A model generated the notes under the pieces. It had not been told where the DNA came from and ran no database searches. It saw only the letters and a list, made by a program, of their open reading frames with translations. DNA of 59,326 nt from positions 1-59,326 of the forward strand of contig NZ_FZOD01000060.1 in NCBI RefSeq assembly GCF_900188345.1, in the 5' to 3' direction. Positions within the stretch are counted from its first letter, which is position 1. Every line of letters starts with the position of its first letter. The translations under genes were made by a program, and so were the position numbers. Source of the DNA: Streptosporangium subroseum. Its GTDB lineage: Bacteria > Actinomycetota > Actinomycetes > Streptosporangiales > Streptosporangiaceae. Shown in pieces: positions 49,781-58,115 of this stretch.

Positions 49781-51037
49781 CTAGGGCCGCGCTCGGCCGC
49801 TCCCCCGCCGGTTCGCCATCGGCGGTCCCGGCATCGGACCCGCCGGCTCCGGGCGGCGGACGAGCATGATCACCGCTCCCGCGAACGCCAGCAGTCCTCC
49901 GAGGAGACCCCCACCGTACAGCCAGAGCCGGGCGGGCGCGGGACCGGGCCTGGGCGGCTCCTGGACCAGGGGGCCCTTGCCGAAGTGCTGGTCCTCGACC
50001 GCGGGGACCTCCGCCGCGCCCGCCACCAGCTCTCCCGCCTTGGTGAGCGCCGCGCCCGCGTCGACGACGCCGAACCCGACGTGGTCGTCGTATCCGGCGG
50101 CCGGGACGGACGTGGCGGTGGAGGTCAGCGCCTGCGACACCATTTGCGGTGAAATATCTGGATATTTAGCTTTTATGAGGGCGGCTACCCCCGACACCAG
50201 GGCGGTCGCCGAACTGGTCCCCTCCGACACCCCGTAGTCGCCGCCCGGCATCACCACGGGCACGTCCACGCCCGGCGCGGAGACCAGGACCGACAGATTG
50301 TCGCTGCTGAACAGCGCCGGCTTGCCCTGCTCGTCCACGGCGGCGACCCCGACCACCCCGGAGTATCCGGCCGGGAAGTTCCAGAAGGAGGTGCCGTTCT
50401 GCATGGCGTCCTCGGACTCGCCCTCGTTGCCCACGGCCGCGATCAGCACCACACCCCTGGACAGGGCGTAGGAGATCGCCTCCCGCTCGCTCTTCTGCGC
50501 CCCGTAGGCCCCCAGCGACATGCTGACGACCTCGGCCCCGTTGTTGGCCGCGTAGCGGATCGCACGGGCCAGGGGGCTGTCCCTCTGCGAGCGCAGGTTC
50601 TCCTCGGGAATGGCGGAGCCGTCCGCCGCGTCCTGTTCTATGATCATCGGCAGTGAGAGGATCCGGGCCTCGGGCGCGATCCCGAGAAGGCCGCCCTCGC
50701 CGTTGCCCGCCCCGGCGATGAGCGAGGCCATCGCGGTGCCGTGCAGACCCGCGCCCGGGTCCTTCCTGTCGTACTCCACCGACCCCATGTTGGGCCCGGA
50801 GGTCACCCGGCCGCGTAGCTCGGCGACCTGGTCGTCCACCCCGCTGTCCACCAGGGCCACGGTGACCCCCGCGCCCTTGGTGACCCTCCAGGCCTGCTCG
50901 ACGTTCATCTTCTCCAGCACCCAGCGCTGGTCCTCACGCACGTCCGCGGCGGCCACCGGTGCGGCGAGCGTCGTCGGAACCGTCAGGGAGACCGCGATCA
51001 GCGCTCCCGCCGCCCAGACCCGCCTCCGCCTCAGCAC
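49781..51037 (-). CDS. Mycosin-like S8 subtilase (copy A), 418 aa
   Basis: A subtilisin-fold protease with the type VII secretion mycosin architecture: signal peptide (AAGALIAVSLTVPTTLAA), catalytic domain, Pro-rich linker and a C-terminal membrane anchor (LYGGGLLGGLLAFAGAVIML). The triad is Asp64 (ALVDSGVDD), His99 (GLHGTAMASL) and Ser275 (SEGTSSATAL). It should be membrane-tethered with its active site outside. GTG at 51037 is preferred, with AGGGGA upstream; it overlaps the stop of the upstream membrane protein by 7 nt (GTGCTGA). No ESX core gene (eccB/C/D, esxA/B) is in the window. Confidence 0.93.
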   Translation of the reverse strand: MLRRRRVWAAGALIAVSLTVPTTLAAPVAAADVREDQRWVLEKMNVEQAWRVTKGAGVTVALVDSGVDDQVAELRGRVTSGPNMGSVEYDRKDPGAGLHGTAMASLIAGAGNGEGGLLGIAPEARILSLPMIIEQDAADGSAIPEENLRSQRDSPLARAIRYAANNGAEVVSMSLGAYGAQKSEREAISYALSRGVVLIAAVGNEGESEDAMQNGTSFWNFPAGYSGVVGVAAVDEQGKPALFSSDNLSVLVSAPGVDVPVVMPGGDYGVSEGTSSATALVSGVAALIKAKYPDISPQMVSQALTSTATSVPAAGYDDHVGFGVVDAGAALTKAGELVAGAAEVPAVEDQHFGKGPLVQEPPRPGPAPARLWLYGGGLLGGLLAFAGAVIMLVRRPEPAGPMPGPPMANRRGSGRARP

Positions 51038-51990
51038 ACGTTCCCCTGCGTGCACTGGGGGACGGCGCTGGGCTCGTCGCCGAGGGCGCGGGCGATGCGG
51101 CCCGCGACCGCCTGGGCCGTCGGCCAGAGCTCGCTGTGCAGGATCTCCTCCGGGGGGATCGACTCGCGGGTACGGCCGTCGGTGTAACCGGCGGTGGAGA
51201 AGATGATGTACGGACCGACGCCGACCCAGGAGTTGCGCTGCCGCTGGGCCGCGCCGAACAGTTGGGTCGCCGTGCCGGGGAACGCCACCGGCCGCACCCC
51301 CACGCGGTCGTCCACCGCCAGCTGACCGGCGGCGGCGATCCGCTTCTCCTCGCTGGCGAGCACCGCGATGCCCACCGTGAAGGCGAAGCTGGAGGTCTGG
51401 TCGACATAGGTGGCCCGCAGCAGCGTGCGGCAGCCGTACTCGGTGAGCACCGATCCCACCGGGGCGTCCACACCGGCCGCGCAGGCGACCTCGGGCGCGA
51501 GGCCGACCCTCCGGGCGTACTGTTGCACCCGGCCGAGGCCGATGTACTGCAGCTCGACGGGGAAGACCAGGTCCGCCGGCCAGTTGTGCCAGCGGGCGGC
51601 GATGTCCTCCTGAATGTAGCGGGCCTGCTCGACGGCGGTCATCGGGCGGGACCTGGTCTCACGCACCAGCCCGACCGTGCCGGCCAGCACGTTGGTCGCG
51701 GCGATCGCCAGGATCGTGCCCATCAGGATCAGAAAGATCGTTCGGTAGCGGATCCCCTGCTCCAGCGCCATCTGCTCGGCGCGTTCGATCGCCCCGCGGG
51801 TACGGCTCGCGCCCGGCCAGGAACGCACCCGGGCACGCCTGCCCGCGGCGCCCGGTGCCGGCACCCGCGGCGCCCGGGCGCTCCTCGCGCCGGACGTCCG
51901 GGAACCGGATGGCGGCCAGCCCCCGCGAGCACGGGATGCCGAAGCTTCCAGGGGCCGCTCCGGCTCCTGAGACCTCCCTGGCTGCGACAT
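51031..51990 (-). CDS. Membrane protein paired with mycosin A, 319 aa
   Basis: Residues 1-70 are cytoplasmic and Arg/Pro/Ser-rich. One membrane helix (RTIFLILMGTILAIAATNVL) follows, then an extracytoplasmic domain with conserved stretches WHNWPADLVFPVELQYIGLG, VGLAPEV-C-AA, GCRTLLRATYVD and VAFPGTATQLFGAAQ. Its cysteines probably form disulfides. It is a clear paralogue of the 53344-54078 product, which shares the WPAG-IFPATVGY, CRGILRATYLDA and LAFPGTVTDRF counterparts. It is coupled to the downstream mycosin by a 7-nt overlap. The family is unknown to me; a partner or chaperone of the protease is an inference. Confidence 0.8.
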   Translation of the reverse strand: MSQPGRSQEPERPLEASASRARGGWPPSGSRTSGARSARAPRVPAPGAAGRRARVRSWPGASRTRGAIERAEQMALEQGIRYRTIFLILMGTILAIAATNVLAGTVGLVRETRSRPMTAVEQARYIQEDIAARWHNWPADLVFPVELQYIGLGRVQQYARRVGLAPEVACAAGVDAPVGSVLTEYGCRTLLRATYVDQTSSFAFTVGIAVLASEEKRIAAAGQLAVDDRVGVRPVAFPGTATQLFGAAQRQRNSWVGVGPYIIFSTAGYTDGRTRESIPPEEILHSELWPTAQAVAGRIARALGDEPSAVPQCTQGNVC

Positions 51991-52111
51991 ACTTCGATGC
52001 TACGTTGCCGAGCTCCGCCGCCCTATCGTCGGAGTGTGTTTACCCGATCACCCGCCGCGCGCGGCATATGCGGCTCCCCAAATCTCCGGTTTTCAACCGT
52101 TGATGCGGCGG

Positions 52112-53350
52112 TCAGTGTGTGGAGACCGGTGCCCGTACGGGCTCCGCGAACCTGTTCGCCGACCGCGTCCGGCTGACGAACACGGCCAGCGCCACGAGGG
52201 AGACGACGGCGCCGATCCCGGCGGCCACGGCGACTCCTCCGTACAAGCTGATCTTGTGTTGGTCCCGGTGGATCACCTGCACCGGTCTGACCGCCCTGCC
52301 CAGCGGGCGGGCGGGGTCGTAGGTGGCGCGCCCCTTGGCCGTGAGGGTGTGCCGGAAGATCTTCGTCGCGGCGGCGAGCGCCCTGGGAGCATTGACGATG
52401 CCGAAGCCCGTGCCGGTGTCGTAGCCGCCCTTGGGCCGCCGGGTCGCCCCCACGGCGAGTGCCTGCGCGACCAACGCCGGCGACATCTTCGGGTATTTGG
52501 CCTTGATGAGGGCGGCGACCCCCGAGACCAGCGCGGTCGCCTGCGAGGTGCCGCGGCCGACCCAGTACTCGTCACCGGGGCCCGCGCCGAGGATGTCCAC
52601 CCCCGGAGCGGCCACCAGAACCGAGGGGTTCCGGTTGGAGAACGAGGCCCGGCGCAGCCCTCCGTCCGCCGCGGCGACCGAGACCACCCCGGGGAAGGCC
52701 GCGGGGTACGAGTAGGGGGCGAAGCCCGTGGAGTCGGGCTTTTTTGCGCCCTCGTTACCCGCCGCCGCGACGAGCACAACGCCCTTGGAGATCGCGTAGC
52801 GGATCGCCGCCCGCTCCTCCTTCGTCGCCAGCTCCTTGGAGATCGACATGTTGATCACGTCGGCGCCACGGTCCACCGCGTATCTGATGCCCCTGGCCAC
52901 CACGTTCTCGTAGCGCGCCGCGGTGTTGAACTTCCTGAAGCCGGGCTCCTCGTCCTCCAGGATCACCCGCACCGACAGCACCTTCGCCTTGGGCGCGACG
53001 CCGATCACCCCGTCGCCGCCGCCCAGACCGTGACCGTGCCCGGCGATGAGCGACGCCATGTAGGTGCCGTGCAGCCGCAGGGGCTCCACACCCGGCGGGT
53101 TGGAGCCCTCGGTGAAGTCCTTGCCCACGGTCACCGAGCCCGCCAGGTCACGGTGGCCCGGATCGACCCCCGAGTCCAGCACGGCCACCGTCACGCCCAG
53201 GCCCTCGGAGGTCCGCCAGGCGTCGGACAGCCCCAGGGTCCGCAGCACCTGTCCCTGGCTGTCCCGGACGTCGTCGGCCCGTGCCACCGCCGGGGCGAGC
53301 CCCAGGGCGATCATGGCCAGCAGTACCGCGACGCCCACCCGCCTCAGCAT
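52112..53350 (-). CDS. Mycosin-like S8 subtilase (copy B), 412 aa
   Basis: A second mycosin-type protease: signal peptide (VAVLLAMIALGLAPAVARA), S8 domain with Asp59 (AVLDSGVDPGH), His94 (LRLHGTYMASL) and Ser269 (GRGTSQATAL), then a C-terminal membrane helix (LYGGVAVAAGIGAVVSLVAL). It is clearly related to copy A but diverged beyond simple recent duplication. ATG at 53350 is preferred because GAGGAG lies 5 nt upstream; it overlaps the stop of the paired membrane protein gene by 7 nt (ATGCTGA), exactly as in copy A. Confidence 0.93.
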   Translation of the reverse strand: MLRRVGVAVLLAMIALGLAPAVARADDVRDSQGQVLRTLGLSDAWRTSEGLGVTVAVLDSGVDPGHRDLAGSVTVGKDFTEGSNPPGVEPLRLHGTYMASLIAGHGHGLGGGDGVIGVAPKAKVLSVRVILEDEEPGFRKFNTAARYENVVARGIRYAVDRGADVINMSISKELATKEERAAIRYAISKGVVLVAAAGNEGAKKPDSTGFAPYSYPAAFPGVVSVAAADGGLRRASFSNRNPSVLVAAPGVDILGAGPGDEYWVGRGTSQATALVSGVAALIKAKYPKMSPALVAQALAVGATRRPKGGYDTGTGFGIVNAPRALAAATKIFRHTLTAKGRATYDPARPLGRAVRPVQVIHRDQHKISLYGGVAVAAGIGAVVSLVALAVFVSRTRSANRFAEPVRAPVSTH

Positions 53351-54078
53351 CGCCACTCCTCAGAGGTGCAATCCGGACGTACGGGCGTGGAGATGTCCGC
53401 GAGGATCCGTTCGGCGATGTCCCCGGTGAAGGCGAAAATGGTCGGCCGCTGCTCCCCGACCGCCTTGGCGGGGCGGCCGTCGATCTGCCCGATCGTGGCC
53501 ATCACCACGTACGGCCCGGCCTGCCGTACCAGGCTGCTCTGCCGCCCGGCCGAGGTGAACCGGTCGGTGACCGTACCGGGGAAGGCCAGTGTCCGCAGGC
53601 CCGGCGAGGGGCGGCCCGCCCGGGGCAGCGACGCCTTGGCCCGTGCCGCGCCCACCTCGTCCGCGAAGGCCGCGACGCCGACGGTGAGGACGACGCCCTG
53701 GAGCGCGTCGAGGTAGGTGGCACGCAGGATGCCCCGGCAACCGGCCTGCCGCAGCGCCTTGAGCAGTTTGGCGTCCACGGCCTTGTCGCAGCGGGTCTCC
53801 GGAGAGATGCCCACGCGCCGGGCCTTCTCCTCGCCGCCCTGCTCGGCGGCGTAACCGACGGTCGCGGGGAAGATCCGCCCGGCGGGCCAGACCTGCCAGC
53901 GCAGGGCCACCTCGCTGACGGCGGCCCGATCCAGCTCCGCCGGGCTCGGACCTCGGGTGAACTCCGCTCCGGCAGCGCTGGAGGCCACCCCGGCCACGAC
54001 GGCGCAGCTCAACGTCAGCGCGGACGCCGTGACCAGCGCCGGCCACACTCGCCGCCGCCGACCTGGGGCTTCATTCAC
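53344..54078 (-). CDS. Membrane protein paired with mycosin B, 244 aa
   Basis: A signal-anchor helix (PALVTASALTLSCAVVAGVA) precedes an extracytoplasmic domain homologous to that of the 51031-51990 product: ALRWQVWPAGRIFPATVGYA, RVGISPETRC, CRGILRATYLDALQGVVLT, LRTLAFPGTVTDRF and ILADISTPVRPDC. Cysteines at matching places suggest conserved disulfides. The N-terminal cytoplasmic tail is shorter than in copy A. GTG at 54078 (VNEAPGRRRR) is taken as start; an in-frame upstream codon at 54144 is possible. It is coupled to mycosin B by 7 nt. Confidence 0.78.
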   Translation of the reverse strand: MNEAPGRRRRVWPALVTASALTLSCAVVAGVASSAAGAEFTRGPSPAELDRAAVSEVALRWQVWPAGRIFPATVGYAAEQGGEEKARRVGISPETRCDKAVDAKLLKALRQAGCRGILRATYLDALQGVVLTVGVAAFADEVGAARAKASLPRAGRPSPGLRTLAFPGTVTDRFTSAGRQSSLVRQAGPYVVMATIGQIDGRPAKAVGEQRPTIFAFTGDIAERILADISTPVRPDCTSEEWRC

Positions 54079-54300
54079 GTCATCGACCCTAATGCGGTAA
54101 GGAGGGTGCCATCCGCCATTCCGGATGGATACGTCGAGATCCACACGCGTTCAGCGGTCGGGATCGCCGTGTCCGGCTGAGTTCGTTCGATTCGCGACTC
54201 CATCTGACCGGAGTCCTTCCCGGGAGGCCGCCACGCCTGCCCCGCCCGTGTCCCCGCCTCGCCGGCCGCTGTACGGCGAGGCGAACTCACCAGAAACGGC

Positions 54301-54334
54301 GGACGCCCCATGGAGCGGGCTCCATGGGGCGTCC
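54301..54334 (-). terminator. Terminator of moeZ
   Basis: A perfect 16-bp stem (GGACGCCCCATGGAGC and its complement around GG) lies 13 nt past the moeZ stop codon. Confidence 0.9.
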
Positions 54335-54346
54335 GCGGCACGGGGC

Positions 54347-55528
54347 CTAGTAGGCCGGCAGGCTCGGGTCGACCGTCTTGATCCAGCTCAGCACGCCGCC
54401 ACCCACGTGGACCGCGTCGGAGAAGCCGGCGTTCTTGACGATCGCCAGGACCTCGGCGGACCGGGCACCTGACTTGCAGTGCAGGATGATGCGCTTGTCC
54501 TGCGGGAGCTTCTCCAGCGCGGAGCCGTTGAGGAACTCACCCTTGGGGATGAGCACGGCGCCCGGGATGGAGACGATCTCGTACTCGTTCGGCTCGCGGA
54601 CGTCGATCACGTAGATGTTCTCGCCGGCGTCCTGCAGGGACTTGAGATCCTTCGCGGTGATGGTGGAGCCCGAGGCGGCCTCCTGGGCCTCCTCGGAGAC
54701 CGCGCCGCAGAACGCCTCGTAGTCGTCCAGAAGCTGGGTGACCGTCGGGTTCTTGCCGCAGAGCACGCACTCGGGGTCCCTGCGGACCTTGACCGAGCGG
54801 TAGTTCATCTCCAGGGCGTCATAGATCATCAAACGTCCGACCAGCGGCTCCCCGATGCCGGCCAGGAGCTTGATGGCCTCGTTGACCTGGATGGAACCGA
54901 TGGACGCGCACAGCACGCCCAGCACGCCGCCCTCGGCGCACGAGGGGACCATGCCGGGGGGCGGGGGCTCGGGGTAGAGGCAGCGGTAGCAGGGGCCGTG
55001 CTCGGCCCAGAACACGCTGGCCTGACCGTCGAACCGGTAGATCGAACCCCAGACGTACGGCTTGCCGAGGAGGACGGCCGCGTCGTTCACCATGTAGCGG
55101 GTGGCGAAGTTGTCGGTGCCGTCCACGATCAGGTCGTAGCCGGAGAAGATCTCCATGACGTTGTCGGTGGTGAGCGCCGTGTTGTGGACGATCACCTTGA
55201 CCAGCGGGTTGATCTCCTTGACGCTGTCGGCAGCGCTCTCGGCCTTGAGCCGGCCGATGTCGGACTGGCCGTGAATGATCTGGCGCTGAAGGTTGGACTC
55301 GTCCACGACATCGAAGTCGATGATGCCGAGCGTGCCCACACCCGCGGCCGCCAGATACAGAAGTGCGGGGGAGCCCAGGCCACCGGCGCCCACGCAGAGT
55401 ACTTTCGCGTTCTTGAGACGCTTCTGACCGGCCATGCCCACGTCGGGAATGATCAGATGGCGCGAATAACGACGCACCTCTTCGACGGTCAACTCGGCTG
55501 CCGGCTCTACCAGCGGTGGCAACGACAC
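54347..55528 (-). CDS. moeZ: Adenylyltransferase/sulfurtransferase MoeZ (MoeB + rhodanese), 393 aa
   Basis: The N-terminal E1-like domain has LCVGAGGLGSPALLYLAAAG (nucleotide loop), DESNLQRQIIH and the zinc cysteines CYRCLYPEPP and CVLCGKNP. A CAEGGVLGVLC stretch carries the conjugating cysteine region. The C-terminal rhodanese domain ends with HCKSGARSAE, whose cysteine carries the persulfide. MoeZ adenylates and thiocarboxylates small sulfur carriers such as MoaD, CysO and ThiS. It therefore links to the moaE gene elsewhere in the window. The length and domain order are typical. Confidence 0.97.
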   Translation of the reverse strand: MSLPPLVEPAAELTVEEVRRYSRHLIIPDVGMAGQKRLKNAKVLCVGAGGLGSPALLYLAAAGVGTLGIIDFDVVDESNLQRQIIHGQSDIGRLKAESAADSVKEINPLVKVIVHNTALTTDNVMEIFSGYDLIVDGTDNFATRYMVNDAAVLLGKPYVWGSIYRFDGQASVFWAEHGPCYRCLYPEPPPPGMVPSCAEGGVLGVLCASIGSIQVNEAIKLLAGIGEPLVGRLMIYDALEMNYRSVKVRRDPECVLCGKNPTVTQLLDDYEAFCGAVSEEAQEAASGSTITAKDLKSLQDAGENIYVIDVREPNEYEIVSIPGAVLIPKGEFLNGSALEKLPQDKRIILHCKSGARSAEVLAIVKNAGFSDAVHVGGGVLSWIKTVDPSLPAY

Positions 55529-55608
55529 AGTTCAGCTCCCGTTTCAGGGGGTCTTGGCGGTACGGCTAGCACAGCACGCACCATTCACAACCCAATGCGG
55601 TACCCAGG

Positions 55609-56517
55609 TCATTCCCCAATTGACATGGGGGCAGTCTCGCCGATCAGAAGCCGTGCCTCGCGGGCCACCCGGCCGGGGACCTCCATCTGTGCCACGTGCC
55701 CCGCGTCGGGCAGCAGCACCAGCCTCACCTGCGGGAACGTCCGGCCCGCACGGGCGGCCATGCGCGGATTGACCAGCCGGTCGTGGCGGCCGTGGACGAT
55801 CAGCGTGGGCGCGCTGACCCGGGCCGCCTGCTGCCACAGATTCTCCTCGCCGCGCCTGAAGTACTCCGCGACGAGGCCCCGCGCCGAGCTGACCAGCGCG
55901 AACGCGGCGTACGGCAGGCCGTCCCTGCGGCGCAGTTCCTCGACCGCCTCCCTGAGTCGTTCCGGGTGGATCCGGCCGGAGTCGGCGTAACACATGGCGA
56001 TCGTGGCATTGAGCCTGCGCTCCGCGGGCAGGACGCTCAGCCGGCCCGCGGCCCACTCGCCCAGCCGGGGCACCGTGGACAGGGCCACCCGCGCCGGGCC
56101 GGACCTGGGCAACAGATCGGGCAGGGCCGGCGAGACGAGCGTGAGCGAGCGGACCAGATCGGGCCGGTCGGCGGCCACCCGCACCGAGACCGCACCGCCC
56201 AGGGAGTTGCCGAACAGGTGAACGGGCCGGTCCGCGACGCGTTCGATCAGCGCGATGACGGTCCGGGCGTGGGCGCCGATGGAGTAGTCGCGGCCGGGCG
56301 GCTCGGGGGAGTATCCGGCTCCCGGCAGGTCGACGGCATAGCCGGTGACCACGTCGGACAACTCGCCCATCAGGTCGGTCCAGTTGGTCGCCGAGCCTCC
56401 CAGGCCGTGTACGTAGACGGCTTTCTCGCCGGGGCCTTCCGGGGTCGACCGCATGTGGACGATCTGCTCTCCAAGGTCGACCAGCTCGCCGGGCCAGCTC
56501 GGAATCGGGTTGTCCAC
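55609..56517 (-). CDS. Alpha/beta hydrolase (LipV-like), 302 aa
   Basis: A cytosolic alpha/beta hydrolase: VYVHGLGGSATNW (oxyanion hole), HLFGNSLGGAVS with nucleophile Ser105, HGRHDRLVNP (acid) and PDAGHVAQMEVP (catalytic His). It resembles LipV-type lipases and bacterial meta-cleavage hydrolases; the substrate is unknown. GTG at 56517 (VDNPIPSW) is chosen because AGGAGG lies 7 nt upstream; the frame is open 52 codons further without domain content. It lies 80 nt upstream of moeZ on the same strand, so they may share a transcript. Confidence 0.9.
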   Translation of the reverse strand: MDNPIPSWPGELVDLGEQIVHMRSTPEGPGEKAVYVHGLGGSATNWTDLMGELSDVVTGYAVDLPGAGYSPEPPGRDYSIGAHARTVIALIERVADRPVHLFGNSLGGAVSVRVAADRPDLVRSLTLVSPALPDLLPRSGPARVALSTVPRLGEWAAGRLSVLPAERRLNATIAMCYADSGRIHPERLREAVEELRRRDGLPYAAFALVSSARGLVAEYFRRGEENLWQQAARVSAPTLIVHGRHDRLVNPRMAARAGRTFPQVRLVLLPDAGHVAQMEVPGRVAREARLLIGETAPMSIGE

Positions 56518-56842
56518 CACGTGTCCTCCTCTGTTCTTGCTCCGTTCCACGATAGTTCGATGCGTGTGATGCGCCAGTTCGGCCGCATGATTCGCCGTCG
56601 TCCGATACCCGCGATCCGTCGCCCGATGCGTGTGATCACCGCCGTCCGGTACGCGTGGCAGGGTGCGCGTCATCCCCTGGCGACCGGCTCGGGGTTCGGC
56701 GCACGCGAACCCCCGGCGTGCCCCCGTTTATCCGTTCGATCCATTCGGACAAAAAGGGCAAAACCGGTCAATTCAATTCGGGCCTCTTCCCCACTCGAAC
56801 AACACGCCCTTCCCGTGCCCCTCCTGCGGCGCTCTCGATTCT

Positions 56843-57018
56843 GGCTTGCGCGACAAATCAGACATTGAAGACATTTCACAGTAAAACAAATAATAAGAGT
56901 TCAATACAATCAATAAATAGACAATGAGATAGCAAAAGCCCTCTATGTCCGTTTGTCGCACCACACTAGAGGAAACCATGACAACTAGGGACGACCCATA
57001 AGTGGTCATCCCAGACAT
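56843..57018 (+). repeat. AT-rich upstream block, copy 1
   Basis: This 176-nt block recurs at 57860-58036, upstream of the second Asn-rich gene. Conserved parts include GGCTTGC-CGACAAATC, an A/T-run of about 60 nt with ATCAATAAA, TAGCAAAAGCC and GTTTGTCGCAC-ACA. Its GC content is far below that of the rest of the window, as expected of a promoter region and of Lsr2-binding DNA. No sigma-factor consensus stands out. The 56518-56842 stretch before it holds no supported gene. Confidence 0.75.
56978..57001 (+). CDS. Mini-ORF upstream of Asn-rich gene 1 (MTTRDDP)
   Basis: GAGGAAACC precedes an ATG that opens a 7-codon ORF, MTTRDDP. The same SD-ATG-MTTRDD arrangement is kept in the second unit at 57995, where the frame continues to 24 codons. 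Conservation of the SD and first six codons suggests a leader peptide. Confidence 0.35.
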   Translation: MTTRDDP

Positions 57019-57113
57019 TCCAGAGAGCCAGACACTTCATGGACTCTGGAATTTTCCAGAAATCTGGAAAAAGTCGAATTCGGGGCAATCGATCCTTTCG
57101 AGGAGGAAATGCA

Positions 57114-57431
57114 ATGCCCAATGTCAAGGGTGTCATTGCGGGACTCGCGATCAGCACGGCGCTGGCCGGCGGAGTCGTGAGCGTGGGCGCGGCGACCACC
57201 GCGGCCACCGCGAGCGCTACCACGGTCACCGCGGGCGCGAGCGTCATCAACTGCGGTGGCGGCGGCTGGGGCTGGCGTCGCGGCTGCGGCTGCCACCGTC
57301 GCTGCTGCCACCACCACCGCAGCTTCCACCACCGCAGCCACCGGTTCAGGCTCAACGTCAACATCAACAACAACAACGTCAACGGTGCGGAAGACGACGT
57401 CAACAACACCAACAACAACAACAACGTCTGA
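57114..57431 (+). CDS. Secreted Cys/His core, Asn-rich tail miniprotein 1, 105 aa
   Basis: I do not recognise this family. Residues 1-34 form a signal peptide (VIAGLAISTALAGGVVSVGA) with an Ala/Thr-rich end. The core at 46-76 is NCGGGGWGWRRGCGCHRRCC plus HHHRSFHHRSH, with five Cys (47, 58, 60, 64, 65) and seven His. From residue 80 the tail is Asn/Val-rich and ends DVNNTNNNNNV. Metal binding by the core and amyloid-like assembly of the tail are inferences. AGGAGG lies 7 nt before the ATG. The 40 nt upstream (ATCGGGG-AACCGAT-type stem, CCTTTC) are conserved in all three units. First of three tandem paralogues; a structured element follows. Confidence 0.8.
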   Translation: MPNVKGVIAGLAISTALAGGVVSVGAATTAATASATTVTAGASVINCGGGGWGWRRGCGCHRRCCHHHRSFHHRSHRFRLNVNINNNNVNGAEDDVNNTNNNNNV

Positions 57432-57516
57432 AATCGCTGATTTAATCGCCGAATAACAACTAGCCTCCGCCGTGGGCACAGCACGTAGTCGAAGAACATC
57501 GACATCACGCGGCTGA

Positions 57517-57628
57517 ATCCGGGACTGCGGAAAACCCGGATCCACGACGGAGGAAAAGAGTGCCCGTGCTCACCGAGGTCATCACTCTTCACCGAAGAAC
57601 CGTGATCACCCAGAGGACACGGGCACTC
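57517..57628 (+). ncRNA. Two-hairpin conserved downstream element, copy 1
   Basis: Hairpin 1 is ATCCGGG (57517-57523) with CCCGGAT (57535-57541). Hairpin 2 has an 11-bp outer stem, GAGTGCCCGTG (57558-57568) with CACGGGCACTC (57618-57628). Its inner stem is GGTCATCAC (57577-57585) with GTGATCACC (57602-57610), one mismatch, and its apical stem TCTTC-ACC-GAAGA. It starts 86 nt after the stop of gene 1 and recurs after genes 2 and 3. It could be an RNA element, a terminator or a DNA site. Confidence 0.65.
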
Positions 57629-57859
57629 AGCATGCGCCGCCAAAACCCCGCTTCACTCACCGGATCGAACCCCGAACTCCTCCTTTATCGCGTTCAACAT
57701 CCCGCCGCCTCATCACTCCCGTCGATCACCAGAGACGCTAGTCGCATGGATCAGTGCGGCAACAATGAGTGGAGAACTCTAAACCCTCACTTCCCCCTTC
57801 TTCTCCTATTCGGGAAAACCTCCTTACTCGGCGGCCACTTCGGCGACGTCTTCACCTAC

Positions 57860-58036
57860 GGCTTGCACGACAAATCCGACATAAAAGGTATTTCATATCA
57901 AAGCGATCAATAATTATCTAATACCATCAATAAAGAGACAAGAAGCTAGTAAAAGCCGCCAAGCTCTGTTTGTCACACGACATCCGAGGAAACTATGACA
58001 ACCAGGGATGACTCATTAGCGGTCATGCCAGGCATT
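57860..58036 (+). repeat. AT-rich upstream block, copy 2
   Basis: Second copy of the 56843-57018 block, with the same order of conserved segments (CGACAAATC, ATCAATAAA, TAGTAAAAGCC, GTTTGTCACACGACA, GAGGAAAC). It shows that units 1 and 2 each carry their own promoter region, whereas unit 3 does not. The 57632-57859 stretch before it holds no gene. Confidence 0.75.
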
Positions 58037-58069
58037 TTGGGGGAATCTAAAATTTCCCCAGCAATCTGA
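57995..58069 (+). CDS. Mini-ORF upstream of Asn-rich gene 2 (MTTRDDSLAV...)
   Basis: GAGGA (57986-57990) precedes ATG at 57995. The 24-codon product begins MTTRDDSLAVMPGILGESKI, sharing six residues with the unit 1 mini-ORF. It ends 46 nt before gene 2. A GGGGGAA...TTTCCCC stem lies inside it. It may be a leader peptide or chance. Confidence 0.3.
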   Translation: MTTRDDSLAVMPGILGESKISPAI

Positions 58070-58115
58070 AAAATGTCGAAATCGGGGCAACCGATCCTTT
58101 CAAGGGGGAAACGCA

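Noticed and set aside
49781..54078. ESX (type VII secretion) locus
   Set aside because: Two mycosin-like proteases are present, but there is no EccB, EccC, EccD, EccE, WXG100, PE or PPE gene.
57006..57643. Minus-strand Val/Leu-rich ORFs opposite the Asn-rich genes
   Set aside because: Antisense of Asn (AAC) codons gives GTT (Val) runs or, in another frame, TTG (Leu) runs; the plus frames have Shine-Dalgarno sites, signal peptides and paralogue conservation.
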